This document shows, piece after piece, positions 8,854 through 18,278 of a DNA stretch of 64,000 nucleotides. Location of the stretch: the NCBI RefSeq assembly GCF_036014175.1, contig NZ_CP107917.1, positions 3,100,001 to 3,164,000 on the forward strand, in the 5' to 3' direction. Made by a program: the position numbers and the translations under genes. The notes beneath the pieces are model-generated. The model did not search any database. It was not told where the DNA came from and worked only from the letters and a program-made list of their open reading frames with translations. How positions within the stretch are numbered: the first letter of the stretch is position 1; every line of letters starts with the position of its first letter. The stretch comes from Streptomyces sp. NBC_00443. GTDB taxonomy: Bacteria; Actinomycetota; Actinomycetes; Streptomycetales; Streptomycetaceae.

Positions 8854-8885
8854 AGCCCCGGCACCCGTCCAGTGCCGGGGCTTTG
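8854..8885 (+). terminator. Rho-independent terminator after catR
   Basis: An 11-bp perfect stem, AGCCCCGGCAC (8854-8864) and GTGCCGGGGCT (8872-8882), has a 7-nt loop and is followed by TTTG. Confidence 0.9.
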
Positions 8886-8981
8886 TGCTGCCCTACCGCG
8901 GGCGGGGTTCCAGAATCTGACGACCCGTCATATGGTCAACGACACCCACACGTCCGTTCCGCACTCCGCGAGGAGACAGAA

Positions 8982-9749
8982 GTGGGAGAGCCATACCCCA
9001 AACTCAGAGCGAACGACCTGACACGCACCTTCGGCCGAACCCCCCACACCGTCGACGCCCTCGGCCCCCTCGATCTGACCGTCGCCCCCGGCGAGTTCGT
9101 CTGTGTCGTCGGCCCCTCCGGCTGCGGCAAGTCGACGCTGCTGCGCATCGCCGCCGGCCTGCTCCGCCCGAGCACGGGCACCCTGGAGATCCGTACGTCC
9201 AGCAGCCGCCCGGCCGCCATGATCTTCCAGGACTACGGCATATACGACTGGAAGACCATCCGCGCGAACGTCCGCTTCGGCCTGGACATCCACCGCCTCC
9301 CACGCCGCGAGGCGCACGCCCGTGCCGACGACTGGCTGGCCCGCATGGGCCTGTCGGACTTCGCGGCCGCCTACCCGGCCACCCTCTCCGGCGGCATGCG
9401 CCAACGCGTGGCGATCGCGCGGGCGCTGGCTGTGGAGCCCGAACTGCTGCTGATGGACGAGCCGTTCGCGGCGCTCGACGCCCAGCTCCGCACCATCCTC
9501 CAGGACGAACTCCTGGACATCACCCAGTCGCTGCGGACCACCACGCTCTTCATCACCCACAGCCTGGAGGAGGCGATCGTCCTCGGCGACCGGGTCCTGG
9601 TCATGTCGGCCCGCCCGGGCCGGATCATCGCCGAGCACCGCCCGCCGTTCGCACGCCCGCGCACCGGCAGCATCCGCGCCACCCCCGAGTTCACGGCGCT
9701 GAAGAGCGAGCTGTGGGACCTGCTGCGCAAGGAGGCGGTACCGGCATGA
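8982..9749 (+). CDS. ABC transporter ATPase, sulfonate/taurine/nitrate (SsuB-like) type
   Basis: The 255-residue cytoplasmic ATPase has Walker A GPSGCGKSTLL (about 43-53), Q-loop MIFQDYGIYDWKT, signature LSGGMRQRVAIARAL, Walker B LLMDEPFAALD and H-loop ITHSLEEA. The Q-loop wording and short length are typical of SsuB/TauB/ThiZ-type importers. The start is GTG 8982, with GAGGAG 6 nt upstream. It heads a three-gene operon: its stop overlaps the permease ATG by 4 nt. The substrate is undetermined. Confidence 0.92.
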   Translation: MGEPYPKLRANDLTRTFGRTPHTVDALGPLDLTVAPGEFVCVVGPSGCGKSTLLRIAAGLLRPSTGTLEIRTSSSRPAAMIFQDYGIYDWKTIRANVRFGLDIHRLPRREAHARADDWLARMGLSDFAAAYPATLSGGMRQRVAIARALAVEPELLLMDEPFAALDAQLRTILQDELLDITQSLRTTTLFITHSLEEAIVLGDRVLVMSARPGRIIAEHRPPFARPRTGSIRATPEFTALKSELWDLLRKEAVPA

Positions 9750-10609
9750 CGACACTCGCGAAGCCGCCCGCCGAGGCGGTCCTGGTCCGTCGCCCTGGCC
9801 CGCAGGAACTGCACCCCGCCCGCACCCACCGCCGCAGGCGCGCACTGGAGCTGTCGCTGGCGCTCGCCGTCCCCCTCTTCCTCCTCCTGCTGTGGCAACT
9901 GGCCGCGGCCCAGGCCTGGATCGACGACCGCGTCTACCCGGCCCCCTCGACGATCCTCGCCGACGGCTGGGACCGGGCGGCGGCCGGCGATCTGTGGCCG
10001 GACGTATGGGCGACCCTGAAGCGCGTCCTCGCGGGCTACGCGGTCGGCACGGCGGCGGGCTACGCCCTGGGCCTGCTGATGGGTTCCCTGTCTCTGATAC
10101 GAGCGGCCCTGGAACCGCTCCTGGACGCCCTGTACGTCGTACCGAAGCTGGCCCTGCTCCCGATCTTCCTGAACATGTTCGGCCTGGGCGAGGGCCCGCA
10201 GGTGGCCCTGGTCGCGGCCACGGTGTTCTTCTTCGTCTGGATCTCCACCATGTCCGCCGTCATGTCCATCCCCAGCGGCCACCGGGACGCGGGCCAGGTC
10301 TTCGGCGCCTCGCGGTGGCAGATGTTCCGCCACGTCCTGCTGCCCGCCTCCCTCCCCGCCGTGCTGGTGGGCGCGCGTATCGCGGCGGGCGTGGCGGTCC
10401 TGGTCATCGTCGCGTCGGAGCAGATCGCCGCGACGAACGGCCTGGGCCATCTGATCTTCGATTCACGCGCCCTGTTCCAGAACGACGTGATGTTCGTCGG
10501 CATCGTCTGCGTCGCGATCCTCGGAGTTCTCTTCTCCGAACTGATCCGCTTCGCCGGCCGCCTGCTCACCCCCTGGGCACCGAGGGACCGCGGAAGGGGT
10601 CAGTCATGA
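9746..10609 (+). CDS. ABC transporter permease (SsuC/TauC-like)
   Basis: The 287-residue membrane protein has about six helices. The inner-membrane-component signature is near ASRWQMFRHVLLPASLPAVLVGARIAAG (EAA loop), which docks on the ATPase. The N-terminal 40 residues are cytosolic and arginine-rich. The start overlaps the ATPase stop (ATGA at 9746), and the stop overlaps the ATG of the binding protein in the same way, so all three are translationally coupled. Confidence 0.92.
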   Translation: MTTLAKPPAEAVLVRRPGPQELHPARTHRRRRALELSLALAVPLFLLLLWQLAAAQAWIDDRVYPAPSTILADGWDRAAAGDLWPDVWATLKRVLAGYAVGTAAGYALGLLMGSLSLIRAALEPLLDALYVVPKLALLPIFLNMFGLGEGPQVALVAATVFFFVWISTMSAVMSIPSGHRDAGQVFGASRWQMFRHVLLPASLPAVLVGARIAAGVAVLVIVASEQIAATNGLGHLIFDSRALFQNDVMFVGIVCVAILGVLFSELIRFAGRLLTPWAPRDRGRGQS

Positions 10610-11754
10610 AGCGGAGAACCACGCAACGATACGGCGCTGTCATGGCCGCCGCGGCACTGCTGGCGTCGGCGGCCTGCTCGTCCCCGTACGAGTCGGGCTC
10701 CTCCTCGGACGCGGGCGCCGGACAACGCACCATCCGCCCCGTGGAGGGCTGCGGCGAGAAATCCTGGACGGACCCGAAGGACCTCTCCCCGGCCCGAACC
10801 CCGGCCCGCTGCCTGCCTGGCGCCCCTCCCGCACAGCCCGTGCCCGAGCCCCGCAAACTGACGATCGCGACCGGGACGCTGAGCGCCGAGTACGTCGCTC
10901 CCCTGCAAGTCGCGCTCGACAAGGGCGAGTTCAAGAAGGAGGGCCTGGACGTCACGCTGAAGGTCCTGCCGACCCCGGACGCGCTCCCGCTGCTGGCCAA
11001 GGGGGACATCGACGCCCTGTGGGCGGCCCCGGAGGCAGCAGTCATGAACGGCGTCAAGGGCGGCTTCGACATCAAGTGGGTCGCCGGGAACTTCTCCCCC
11101 GACCCGAAGTCGAAGAGCGGCCTGTGGGTGCGCTTGAAGGAGGGCGAGAGCGCACGCCGCGTCGCGATGGCAGGCCGCAAGCTGGGCACGATGATCGGCA
11201 AGGGCTCGGTCATCGCATACCCCATGGAGAAGGCCCTGGAGCAGCACGGCGGCGGCCTCGCCGACATCCAGTACCAGCAACTGGGCTCGGCCGACGTCCT
11301 CACGGCCCTGCAGAACGGCGGCGTCGACTCGGCCTGGCTCCTGGACCCGGTCTGGCGCAAGGTCGACGGCGACCAGGGCTACGCCTTCCTGGGCGGTCAG
11401 CCACTGGGCGAGCCCCTGGGCGGCATGCTGTACGGCCGCACGCTGCTGCAGGACGACGTGGACGCGGGAGTCGCCATGATCCGGGCCTACATCCGCACGG
11501 TGAACACCTACTTCGCGTCGGACTACAAGCAGGATGCGACCTTCGTCACATACCTCGCCAAAATCCTGAAGTCGGACGAGCCCATCCTGCGATCGACCCC
11601 ACCACTGCGCATGGACTGGGAAATCCGCGCCGATACGACGACCCGCCTGCAGTCGGCGTACAAGGCACAGGAAGTGGCCGAGGGAGACACCCTCCCGGAG
11701 TCCCGGACGGTGAACCGCGCCCTGTACGAGGAGGCGGTGGGCCACGCACCCTGA
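10606..11754 (+). CDS. ABC transporter substrate-binding lipoprotein (NMT1/SsuA-like)
   Basis: The 382-residue lipoprotein has signal peptide MKRRTTQRYGAVMAAAALL with lipobox ASAAC (Cys near residue 24). A mature linker follows, then the periplasmic-binding fold beginning KLTIATGTLSAEYVAPLQVALDKGEFKKEGL. The segment LPLLAKGDIDALWAAPEAAVMNGV is characteristic of NMT1/SsuA-type proteins, which bind pyrimidines, sulfonates or related small molecules. Two cysteines in the linker (EGCGEK and ARCLPG) may form a disulfide. It is the last gene of the operon. Confidence 0.9.
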   Translation: MKRRTTQRYGAVMAAAALLASAACSSPYESGSSSDAGAGQRTIRPVEGCGEKSWTDPKDLSPARTPARCLPGAPPAQPVPEPRKLTIATGTLSAEYVAPLQVALDKGEFKKEGLDVTLKVLPTPDALPLLAKGDIDALWAAPEAAVMNGVKGGFDIKWVAGNFSPDPKSKSGLWVRLKEGESARRVAMAGRKLGTMIGKGSVIAYPMEKALEQHGGGLADIQYQQLGSADVLTALQNGGVDSAWLLDPVWRKVDGDQGYAFLGGQPLGEPLGGMLYGRTLLQDDVDAGVAMIRAYIRTVNTYFASDYKQDATFVTYLAKILKSDEPILRSTPPLRMDWEIRADTTTRLQSAYKAQEVAEGDTLPESRTVNRALYEEAVGHAP

Positions 11755-11770
11755 CACGCCCCGGGATACA

Positions 11771-11806
11771 CCAAGGGCCGGGACCCTTTCGGATCCCGGC
11801 CCTTGG
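11771..11806. terminator. Bidirectional terminator between ABC operon and tRNA-fMet
   Basis: A perfect 13-bp stem, CCAAGGGCCGGGA (11771-11783) and TCCCGGCCCTTGG (11794-11806), lies between the convergent ABC operon (+) and tRNA gene (-). It probably ends both transcripts. Confidence 0.85.
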
Positions 11807-11813
11807 CCTTCAG

Positions 11814-11887
11814 TAGCGGGGACAGGATTTGAACCTGCGACCTCTGGGTTATGAGCCCAGCGAGCTACCGAGCTGCTCCACCCCGCG
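11814..11887 (-). tRNA. Initiator tRNA-fMet (CAU), copy 1
   Basis: On the minus strand the gene begins CGCGGGG and ends CCCCGCT plus discriminator A, with no encoded CCA. Initiator features are visible: an unpaired 1-72 position (C opposite U), A11-U24 in the D stem, and three consecutive G:C pairs next to the CTCATAA anticodon loop (GGG/CCC). It has the same sequence over its full length as the copy at 14322-14395. Confidence 0.96.
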
Positions 11888-11975
11888 TCGGTGAACTGAA
11901 CATTACGTCAAGCATGCGGACAGAGGCAAATCGCTTGTCGAGGGGCTGCCGGCGGAGGGCTGGAGGCCCGGCATT

Positions 11976-12052
11976 CAGCCCGTCCGGCGTTTGAGGACGA
12001 GGCCGCAGGCCGACAGCGGGGGTCTGGGGGCGGCAGCCCCCAGGGACAGGAT
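11976..12052. repeat. Streptomyces intergenic repeat with GGGGGC/GCCCCC hairpin
   Basis: The spacer between tRNA copy 1 and the Sel1 gene contains CCGTCCGGCGTTTGAGGACG, then gcggggGTCTGGGGGCGGCAGCCCCCAG. This is a palindromic element widely scattered in Streptomyces intergenic DNA. It can form a GC-rich hairpin (GGGGGC/GCCCCC) and may serve as a terminator for the Sel1 gene. I see nothing else in this spacer. Confidence 0.6.
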
Positions 12053-12152
12053 GGGTCGGGGCGGCGGGGGCGAAACTCCCCGGGGCAGCCCCAACGCCGG
12101 GCTCTCAATAAGGAACCCCGCTCCAGCCAAGCCGCCCAAGCCCAGCGCAGCG

Positions 12153-14093
12153 TCACGCAGACAACTCCTCCCGCAGAGCGTCCCGCAACCGACCCGCCCG
12201 CTCCGCTACCTCCCGCGGCCCCAGCGTCACGGCCCGATCTGCCCACCGTTTCCCCTCCGCCAGCTCGCCACGACGCGCGTAGACCAGAGCGAGCCGCAAC
12301 GCCGACCGCCCGTGCCCGGCGTCGGCCGCCCGCGTCCACCACACCGCCGCCTCGGGCTCGCTCCCCTCCCGGGCCAGCAGCAGCCCCAGATTGAAGGCAC
12401 CGTTGCGGGACCCGGCTTCCGCGGCAGCCCGGTACCACCGAGCCGCCTCCACCACATCGCCCCGGGCCGCGGCGAGCATCCCCACCCGCACCTGGGCCCG
12501 CCGATGCCCCTGGGAGGCCGCCCGCTCGTACCACTCCTCGCACTCGGTCTTCTCGTGCGCCGGCTCCCCCAGCTCATGCTCAGGCTCCGGCGGGCGCCGA
12601 GCGTCCAGTACGGTCGCCAGGCGGTACGCGGCCTCCGCACTGCCGCCCCCGGCCGCACAGCGCAGATGGCGCTCGGCGGCGAGCTCGTCCCCGTCCCGCA
12701 GCCGCGCGATGCCGACCTGCAGCGCCGCCTCGGTGTGGCCGGCAGCCGCGGCACGCTCGTACCACCGCAGCGCGGCCCGCTCCTCGCCCCGCCCGGCGTG
12801 CAGGATCCCCAGGTTGAACGCGGCGTCCACGCTCCCGGCCTCCGCGGCCTTGGAGAACCACGGCTCGGCGCCCGTCGCGTCCCCGCCCTGCAGCAGCAGG
12901 ATCGCCAGCGCATTGGCCGCCTCGCGGTGCCCGGCGTACGCCGCACGCCGGTACCACTGCTCGGCCTGCGCCGTACGCCCCTGCTCTGCGCAGAGCAGGG
13001 CGAGGTTGTACGCGCCGTTCACGTCGCCCGCGTCCATCGCGGCCCGGTACCACCGCTCGGCGGTCTGCGTCTGGCCACGCTCGGCATGCAGCGCGCCCAG
13101 CGCGTTCGCCGCGTTGCCGTCGCCGTCCTGGGCGGCCCGCAGCCACCACACGGCGGCGCTCTCGGTGTCCCCCGCGTCCCGCAGCAGGAACCCGAGCGCG
13201 CAGGCTGCCCGCGCCTCCCCGTCCTTGGCGGACGTCAGATACCAGCGCCCGGCCTCCTTGAGCTCCCCGCGCTTCTCGAGGATCGCCCCGAGGTGCAGGG
13301 CGGCCCGGCGGTGGCCGCGCGCGGCGGCCTGCCGGTACCACTGCTCGGCCTCCGCCACCAGCGACTCGTCCGGCGCGACACCGTTGTCGAGTTCGTCCTC
13401 CCCCGCCCACACCGCCTGCCGGTCGAGCGCGCGCGCCAGCCGGTACGCCGCCTCCCGGTGCCCGCGCTCCGCCGCGGCCCGCATCCACTGCTCGGCCGCG
13501 CCGTCGCTGCGGTGCTCCAGCAGATCGGCGAGCGCGTAGGCGCCCAGCGCGTGTCCCTGTTCGGCGGACTGCCGCAGCCAGTACTCGGCGGCGGGCTCGT
13601 CGCCCCGCTCGCGGTGATGGCGTCCCAGCGCATGCGCGGCCGCGGCCGACCCGGCGACGGCGGCGATGCGCCACCAACCGGCGGCCTCGTCGGCGTACCC
13701 GCGCTGGTGAAGAAGTACTCCCAGGTTGTTGGCCGCGGCCCGGTCTCCGGCCGCGGTGGCGGCACGCAGATGAGCCTCGGCTCCGTCGAGATCACCGCGG
13801 CGCAGCAGCATGGCCCCGAGGACGCTCATCGCCTCGACGTCCCCGCCCTCGGCGGCAAGTCGCTGCCGCGCCTCCTCGGCGGCGTCCCCGGTCTCGTCCT
13901 GGTCCGCCGGCCGGTCGAGCGCGAACTCGCCGTCCGTCTGTGTGAGGTCACTCACCTGCTGCGAGAGGCCGCCCATCGGCTGCGAGGCACCGTCCGTGGA
14001 CCGCACGAAATCGCCCGTCGGCTGCACAAAGTCGGCAGGCTGCACAAACCGCCCTGTCTCCAACAGAGTTGCCTTGTCCCCCATAACGTCCAT
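12153..14093 (-). CDS. Sel1-like/tetratricopeptide repeat protein
   Basis: The 646-residue protein is built from about fifteen Sel1/TPR-type units of roughly 36 residues, with the recurring pattern A.YNLGLL...G....A..W...AA..G. The units begin near residue 85 (EAMSVLGAMLLRRGDLDGAEAHLRAAT) and run to the C-terminus. The first 80 residues are acidic and low-complexity, with repeats of FVQP/FVRS. There is no signal peptide or membrane segment, so it is probably a cytosolic protein-protein interaction scaffold with unknown partners. The start is ATG 14093 (MDVMGDKATLL); the ATG at 14084 is also plausible. It is isolated between two tRNA-fMet genes on the same strand. Confidence 0.85.
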   Translation of the reverse strand: MDVMGDKATLLETGRFVQPADFVQPTGDFVRSTDGASQPMGGLSQQVSDLTQTDGEFALDRPADQDETGDAAEEARQRLAAEGGDVEAMSVLGAMLLRRGDLDGAEAHLRAATAAGDRAAANNLGVLLHQRGYADEAAGWWRIAAVAGSAAAAHALGRHHRERGDEPAAEYWLRQSAEQGHALGAYALADLLEHRSDGAAEQWMRAAAERGHREAAYRLARALDRQAVWAGEDELDNGVAPDESLVAEAEQWYRQAAARGHRRAALHLGAILEKRGELKEAGRWYLTSAKDGEARAACALGFLLRDAGDTESAAVWWLRAAQDGDGNAANALGALHAERGQTQTAERWYRAAMDAGDVNGAYNLALLCAEQGRTAQAEQWYRRAAYAGHREAANALAILLLQGGDATGAEPWFSKAAEAGSVDAAFNLGILHAGRGEERAALRWYERAAAAGHTEAALQVGIARLRDGDELAAERHLRCAAGGGSAEAAYRLATVLDARRPPEPEHELGEPAHEKTECEEWYERAASQGHRRAQVRVGMLAAARGDVVEAARWYRAAAEAGSRNGAFNLGLLLAREGSEPEAAVWWTRAADAGHGRSALRLALVYARRGELAEGKRWADRAVTLGPREVAERAGRLRDALREELSA

Positions 14094-14256
14094 CGTCGCA
14101 CCACCTGCAACCTGGGTACACCTGGTATACCGCAGCCAGTGAGGTCACTTCAGCGTTTTGTCGACATGCCCACAGAGAGACAAGTCAAACACAGTTCCCC
14201 CAACTCCCCGAGGCGGCGCGGCCATCCAACCGTGCGGCACATGCGTTCGCACACGA

Positions 14257-14292
14257 CGAAGGCCCGGATCCTCTGGAGGATCCGGGCCTTCG
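14257..14292 (-). terminator. Terminator downstream of tRNA-fMet copy 2
   Basis: A 17-bp perfect palindromic stem, CGAAGGCCCGGATCCTC (14257-14273) and its complement (14276-14292), follows the 3' end of the tRNA by 30 nt. Confidence 0.85.
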
Positions 14293-14321
14293 CGGTCGTA
14301 CGAAATAGTCGCCGACTTCAG

Positions 14322-14395
14322 TAGCGGGGACAGGATTTGAACCTGCGACCTCTGGGTTATGAGCCCAGCGAGCTACCGAGCTGCTCCACCCCGCG
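14322..14395 (-). tRNA. Initiator tRNA-fMet (CAU), copy 2
   Basis: It has the same sequence as copy 1 over all 74 nt, with the same initiator features (unpaired 1-72, A11-U24, GGG/CCC anticodon-stem pairs). The flanks differ: after the 3' end copy 2 has a different terminator hairpin. Confidence 0.96.
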
Positions 14396-14452
14396 CCGTT
14401 GTTCTGCAACCCTATCACGGCGCGAGGTGGGCTATTCGCTCAGCCGTCGTCC

Positions 14453-17401
14453 CTAAGTGCCGCTGGGACTACTGCTCGGCTTCGGACTGGAACTCGGGCT
14501 CGCACTGCCGCCCCCGCCGGAACCGCCGGTCCTGTCGGCCTGCGCCTGTGCGTCCTCGGCCCGCTTGAGCGCGTCCTCGAGGTCCTTCTGCGCCCTGCCG
14601 TACGCCTCCCAGTCGTTCTTCTTGAGAGCTTCCTGGCCGGCCTCGAAGGCATCCTGGGCGTCGTTCAGCGCCTCCTGGACCGTCGGGTTGGTGGACGTCG
14701 GCGGAGGCGTCGTACCGCCCGGCTCGTCACCCTCGTCCGGTGGCTCGGTGGTCGGGCCCTCCGCTCCGAAGACCTTGTTGAGGGCCTCGCCGAGCGTGTC
14801 CTCGAAGGCGGTGGTGCCGCCGTAGGACACCAACACCTTCCGCAGCAGCGGGTACTTGAGTCCGCCACCGCGCACATAGACCGGCTCCACATAGAGCAGT
14901 CCGCCGTCGAGCGGGACCGCCAGCAGGTTGCCGTACTCGACTTCCGAGTCGCCGCCTCTCAGCAGCCTGATCGTCTCGGCGATGTTCTGCTCGGAGTTGA
15001 ACTGGCTCTGGACCTGACTGGGCCCGTTGACCGTGGTGTTGGTCGGCAGTTTCAGAATTCTGATCTTGCCGTAGTCACTGGTGCCCGCCTCGGCGTCGAC
15101 CGCCATGAAGGCACTGAGGTTGTCCCGGCCGTTCGGCGTCAAGGTCGTCGTCAGCGAGAACGCCTGTGCCTTCTGGTCGGGCATCTTCATGCTCAGGTAG
15201 TACGGCGGCACCGCGCTGCCCGACTTGTTGGTCGGGTCGTCCGGCACCTGCCAGACCTCGCTGCCGCTGAGGAACGTCGTGGCGTCCTTCACGTGGTAGC
15301 GGGTGAGCAGCTCGCGCTGGACCTTGAACAGGTCCTGCGGGTAGCGCAGATGGTCCATCAGCGGCTTCGAGATCTCGCTCTTCGGCTTCACCGTGTCCGG
15401 GAACGCCTTCATCCAGGTCTTCAGGACCGGGTCCTTGGTGTCCCACTGGAAGAGCTTGACCTCGCCGGTGTAGGCGTCGACCGTCGCCTTCACCGAGTTG
15501 CGGATGTAGTTGACCTGGTTCTGCTGGGCCACCACCGCACGCTGGTTGTTGCTCGCCGTCAGCGAGTCGGCCGTCGTGTCACCGAGCGTCGTACGCGAGG
15601 AGTACGGGTAGCCGTTCGTCGTCGTGTACGCGTCGACGATCCACTGGATACGGCCGTCCACAACCGCCGGATAGGCGTCACCGTCGATGGTCAGCCACGG
15701 GGCGACCGCCTCGACGCGCTCCTTGGGCGTGCGGTTGTACAGGATGCGCGAACCGTCGCCGATCGCACCGGAGTACAGGATCTGCGGCTCTCCGAACGCC
15801 ACCGCGTACGCGGCCCGGTTGACCGGGTTGGAGAGACTGACCCCGCTGTCGGCCTTGTAGCTGTAGGTCTTCTCACCGCTGTCGTCGGAGTAGTCGATCT
15901 CCTTCTGGGGACCGCCGACGATCGAGTACATGGTGGTCTTCTCGCCGTAGTAGACCCGCTGCTCGTACGTCCCGAGGTCACCCTTGGACGGCAGGTCGGA
16001 CTCGGTGAAGTCCGGTCGGCCCTGGGAGTCGGCGTTGGTGCCCTCGGCGGCGACCACGCCATAGCCGTGGGTGTAACGGAAGTGGTCGTTGATCCAGTTG
16101 CGCTTCGGGATGCCGTTGAGATTGATCTCGCGCAGACCGATGACCGTGTCCTGGTCCTTGCCGTCCTTGGCGTACCGGTCGACGTCCAGGTTGGTCGGGA
16201 ACGCGTAGTAGTTCCTGATCTGCTGGAGCTGCTGGAACGTGGGCGAGACGATGTTCGGGTCCAGGATGCGGATGCTCGCCGTGGCGTCGACGTCGTCGCG
16301 CAGCTTGGTCTTGTCCTCGGTCTTGCTCGTACCCGGGTACTCGGTGACCTTGGTGCCGTCGATGCCGTACGCGTCGCGCGTCGCCTTGAGGTTCTTCTCG
16401 ACGTACGGCGCTTCCTTGGCCTGCTCGTTGGGCTGGACCTGGAACTTCTGGACGATCGCCGGGTACAGGCCGCCGATGAGGATCGCCGAGAGCACCATCA
16501 GGCCGAAGCCGATGACGGGCAGCTGCCAGGTGCGCCGCCACAGCGTGGCGAAGAACAGCAGCGCGCAGATGACGGCGATGCAGAACAGGATCGTCTTGGC
16601 CGGCAGATAGGCGTTGGCGTCGACGTACCTGAGGCCGGTCCAGTTGTCGGTCGCCTTGAAGTCACTGGACTTCACCGCGAGCCCGTACCGGTCGAGCCAG
16701 TACGCGACGGCCTTCAGGGCGACGAAGATGCCGATGAGGACCGACAGATGGCCGGTGGCCGCGGCCGTGGCACGCGCGCCCGGGCTGGTGATGCGCAGCC
16801 CGCCGTACAGGTAGTGGGTGAGCGCGGCGGCGATCACGGAGAGGATCGCGGCGGCGAAGCCGAAGCCGAGCAGGAACCGGTACCAGGGCAGGTCGAAGGC
16901 GTAGAAGCCGACGTCGAGGTGGAACTGCGGGTCCTTCTCCCCGAAGGGCACGCCATTGACCCACATCAGCCAGGTCCGCCACTGGCTGGAGGCGGAGGCG
17001 CCGGCGATCAGGCCGACCAGCGCGGTGATCGCCAGCAGCAGCCACTTCTTGTAGGGCGCGATGCCCATGCGGTAGCGGTCGAGGCTCTGCTGCTCCATCG
17101 ACATGGCGCTCAGCGGCGGACGCAGCCGGTGTGCCAGCCAGATGTTGAACCCGACCGCGAGGGCCATCAACAGACCGAAGACGAAGAAGAGTCCGATCTT
17201 CGTCCACAGTGTGGTCGTGAACACCGACGAGTAGTTCACCGACCGGTACCAGAGCCAGTCCGTCCAGAAGCCCGCGAACATGGTGAAGGCCATGCTGAGG
17301 ACGGCGAGGACGCCCAATGTCATGAGCAGCGTCCGGACACGCCGGGACGGGCGGCCCACTCTGATCCGTGGCCCGGTCGGGCCTCCGCCGCGGTCCGGCA
17401 T
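14453..17401 (-). CDS. UPF0182 family large membrane protein
   Basis: This 982-residue actinobacterial/cyanobacterial UPF0182 protein is of unknown function. It begins with about seven transmembrane helices (near residues 25-45, 72-92, 115-135, 165-190, 210-230, 265-285 and 295-315). A long extracytoplasmic region follows, with blocks such as [20 protein letters not shown] and HDPGYGV-like [11 protein letters not shown]. The C-terminal tail is a charged alanine/glutamate-rich helix (about 900-960) ending in a Gly/Ser/Pro-rich stretch. The start is ATG 17401 ([18 protein letters not shown]), which lacks a strong Shine-Dalgarno, so it is less certain than the family. It is divergent from the PPA1309 gene. 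Confidence 0.9.
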   Translation of the reverse strand: MPDRGGGPTGPRIRVGRPSRRVRTLLMTLGVLAVLSMAFTMFAGFWTDWLWYRSVNYSSVFTTTLWTKIGLFFVFGLLMALAVGFNIWLAHRLRPPLSAMSMEQQSLDRYRMGIAPYKKWLLLAITALVGLIAGASASSQWRTWLMWVNGVPFGEKDPQFHLDVGFYAFDLPWYRFLLGFGFAAAILSVIAAALTHYLYGGLRITSPGARATAAATGHLSVLIGIFVALKAVAYWLDRYGLAVKSSDFKATDNWTGLRYVDANAYLPAKTILFCIAVICALLFFATLWRRTWQLPVIGFGLMVLSAILIGGLYPAIVQKFQVQPNEQAKEAPYVEKNLKATRDAYGIDGTKVTEYPGTSKTEDKTKLRDDVDATASIRILDPNIVSPTFQQLQQIRNYYAFPTNLDVDRYAKDGKDQDTVIGLREINLNGIPKRNWINDHFRYTHGYGVVAAEGTNADSQGRPDFTESDLPSKGDLGTYEQRVYYGEKTTMYSIVGGPQKEIDYSDDSGEKTYSYKADSGVSLSNPVNRAAYAVAFGEPQILYSGAIGDGSRILYNRTPKERVEAVAPWLTIDGDAYPAVVDGRIQWIVDAYTTTNGYPYSSRTTLGDTTADSLTASNNQRAVVAQQNQVNYIRNSVKATVDAYTGEVKLFQWDTKDPVLKTWMKAFPDTVKPKSEISKPLMDHLRYPQDLFKVQRELLTRYHVKDATTFLSGSEVWQVPDDPTNKSGSAVPPYYLSMKMPDQKAQAFSLTTTLTPNGRDNLSAFMAVDAEAGTSDYGKIRILKLPTNTTVNGPSQVQSQFNSEQNIAETIRLLRGGDSEVEYGNLLAVPLDGGLLYVEPVYVRGGGLKYPLLRKVLVSYGGTTAFEDTLGEALNKVFGAEGPTTEPPDEGDEPGGTTPPPTSTNPTVQEALNDAQDAFEAGQEALKKNDWEAYGRAQKDLEDALKRAEDAQAQADRTGGSGGGGSASPSSSPKPSSSPSGT

Positions 17402-17565
17402 CTGGAAAGCCAAGGTTCGCACCCCGAGGTTCGCTGTTGATCCGTCAGGCCCGCGTCTTCGTGGACCCTCCGTGGCCCGCCGTGATCGCGGGCCCACACC
17501 TATGCAACTTACTCACGCTTTACTCAGTTCCCGATTCCGGCCGGGAACGAGGCAGGATTGTGACC

Positions 17566-18108
17566 ATGTCCAACACTCCCATGGCGGCGAGCCCGCTGAC
17601 CCGGGCCGTTCTCGAGATCGACGAGTACGCCTCCGGCCTCGGCTGGGACCAGCCCGCCCGCCTCTTCGCCCTCGTAGACACCGCACGGCTGCGGGCCCAG
17701 GAACCCGGCCTCGCCGCCCAGCTCGGCCTGGGGGACGAGCAGGAGTCCTCCGGCCTGACCCCGATCGAGCAGGACGAAATTGAAACGGGCAAGGCGCTCG
17801 ATGAGTTCCTCGCCACGATCGCCTGGCCCGACGCGGTGGCCGGCTGCGCGCTCACGGTCGAGCGTCTCATGTTGCCCCCGTCCGCCGAGACCCAGGTCCC
17901 GCAGGGCCTGAGCGAGGCCAAGCTCGCGAATTGGGTTGCTGAACACCCCGAGCGCCAGGAGGTCCGCATGACGGTCGCGGTGCTGCGCGACGGCGCCCGC
18001 GAATCGGCCCTGCGCCTGCGCGAGAAGGACACCCCGACGGAGGTCCTCACCGGCCCGGACCTGGTGCCGGGACTCGCGGAGGCCCTGGCGGCGACGTTCG
18101 CGGACTGA
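17566..18108 (+). CDS. PPA1309-family conserved actinobacterial protein
   Basis: This is a 180-residue soluble protein conserved in actinobacteria without known function. It begins MSNTPMAASPLTRAVLEIDEY and carries the internal block AWPDAVAGCALTVERLMLPP, a recognisable feature of the PPA1309 family. No signal peptide or membrane helix is seen. The start is ATG 17566. It is divergent from the UPF0182 gene (about 165 nt shared upstream region), a pairing I believe is conserved in Streptomyces. Confidence 0.82.
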   Translation: MSNTPMAASPLTRAVLEIDEYASGLGWDQPARLFALVDTARLRAQEPGLAAQLGLGDEQESSGLTPIEQDEIETGKALDEFLATIAWPDAVAGCALTVERLMLPPSAETQVPQGLSEAKLANWVAEHPERQEVRMTVAVLRDGARESALRLREKDTPTEVLTGPDLVPGLAEALAATFAD

Positions 18109-18213
18109 AGTCCTCCGGTACGGCGGTCCTGTACGGCGGCGGGATCTCGTACGTCGACATCACGTACGTCGGCGAGGGCTTGCACGGCAGCGGACTTGTA
18201 CGGCAGTGAACCT

Positions 18214-18264
18214 GTACGGCAGTGGGGGCGCCCCGGGAAGGGAAGGGCGCCCCCACTGCCGTAC
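18214..18264. terminator. Strong bidirectional terminator hairpin
   Basis: A perfect 20-bp stem (18214-18233 with 18245-18264) has an 11-nt loop between the convergent PPA1309 (+) and PDZ-protease (-) genes. The upstream arm belongs to a run of GTACGGCAG-like words (18118-18225) that repeats several times. Confidence 0.88.
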
Positions 18265-18278
18265 TCGAGGTTCGTCGC

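Noticed and set aside
11814..14395. Identical tRNA-fMet copies considered as attachment sites of an integrated element
   Set aside because: No integrase, excisionase or partial tRNA duplicate; both copies are complete and have their own terminators.
14399..17440. A 1013-codon open frame on the plus strand opposite the UPF0182 gene
   Set aside because: Its product is Arg/Gly/Val/Leu/Asp-rich without domains. The opposite strand encodes a recognisable membrane protein, so this is a by-product of GC-biased third positions.
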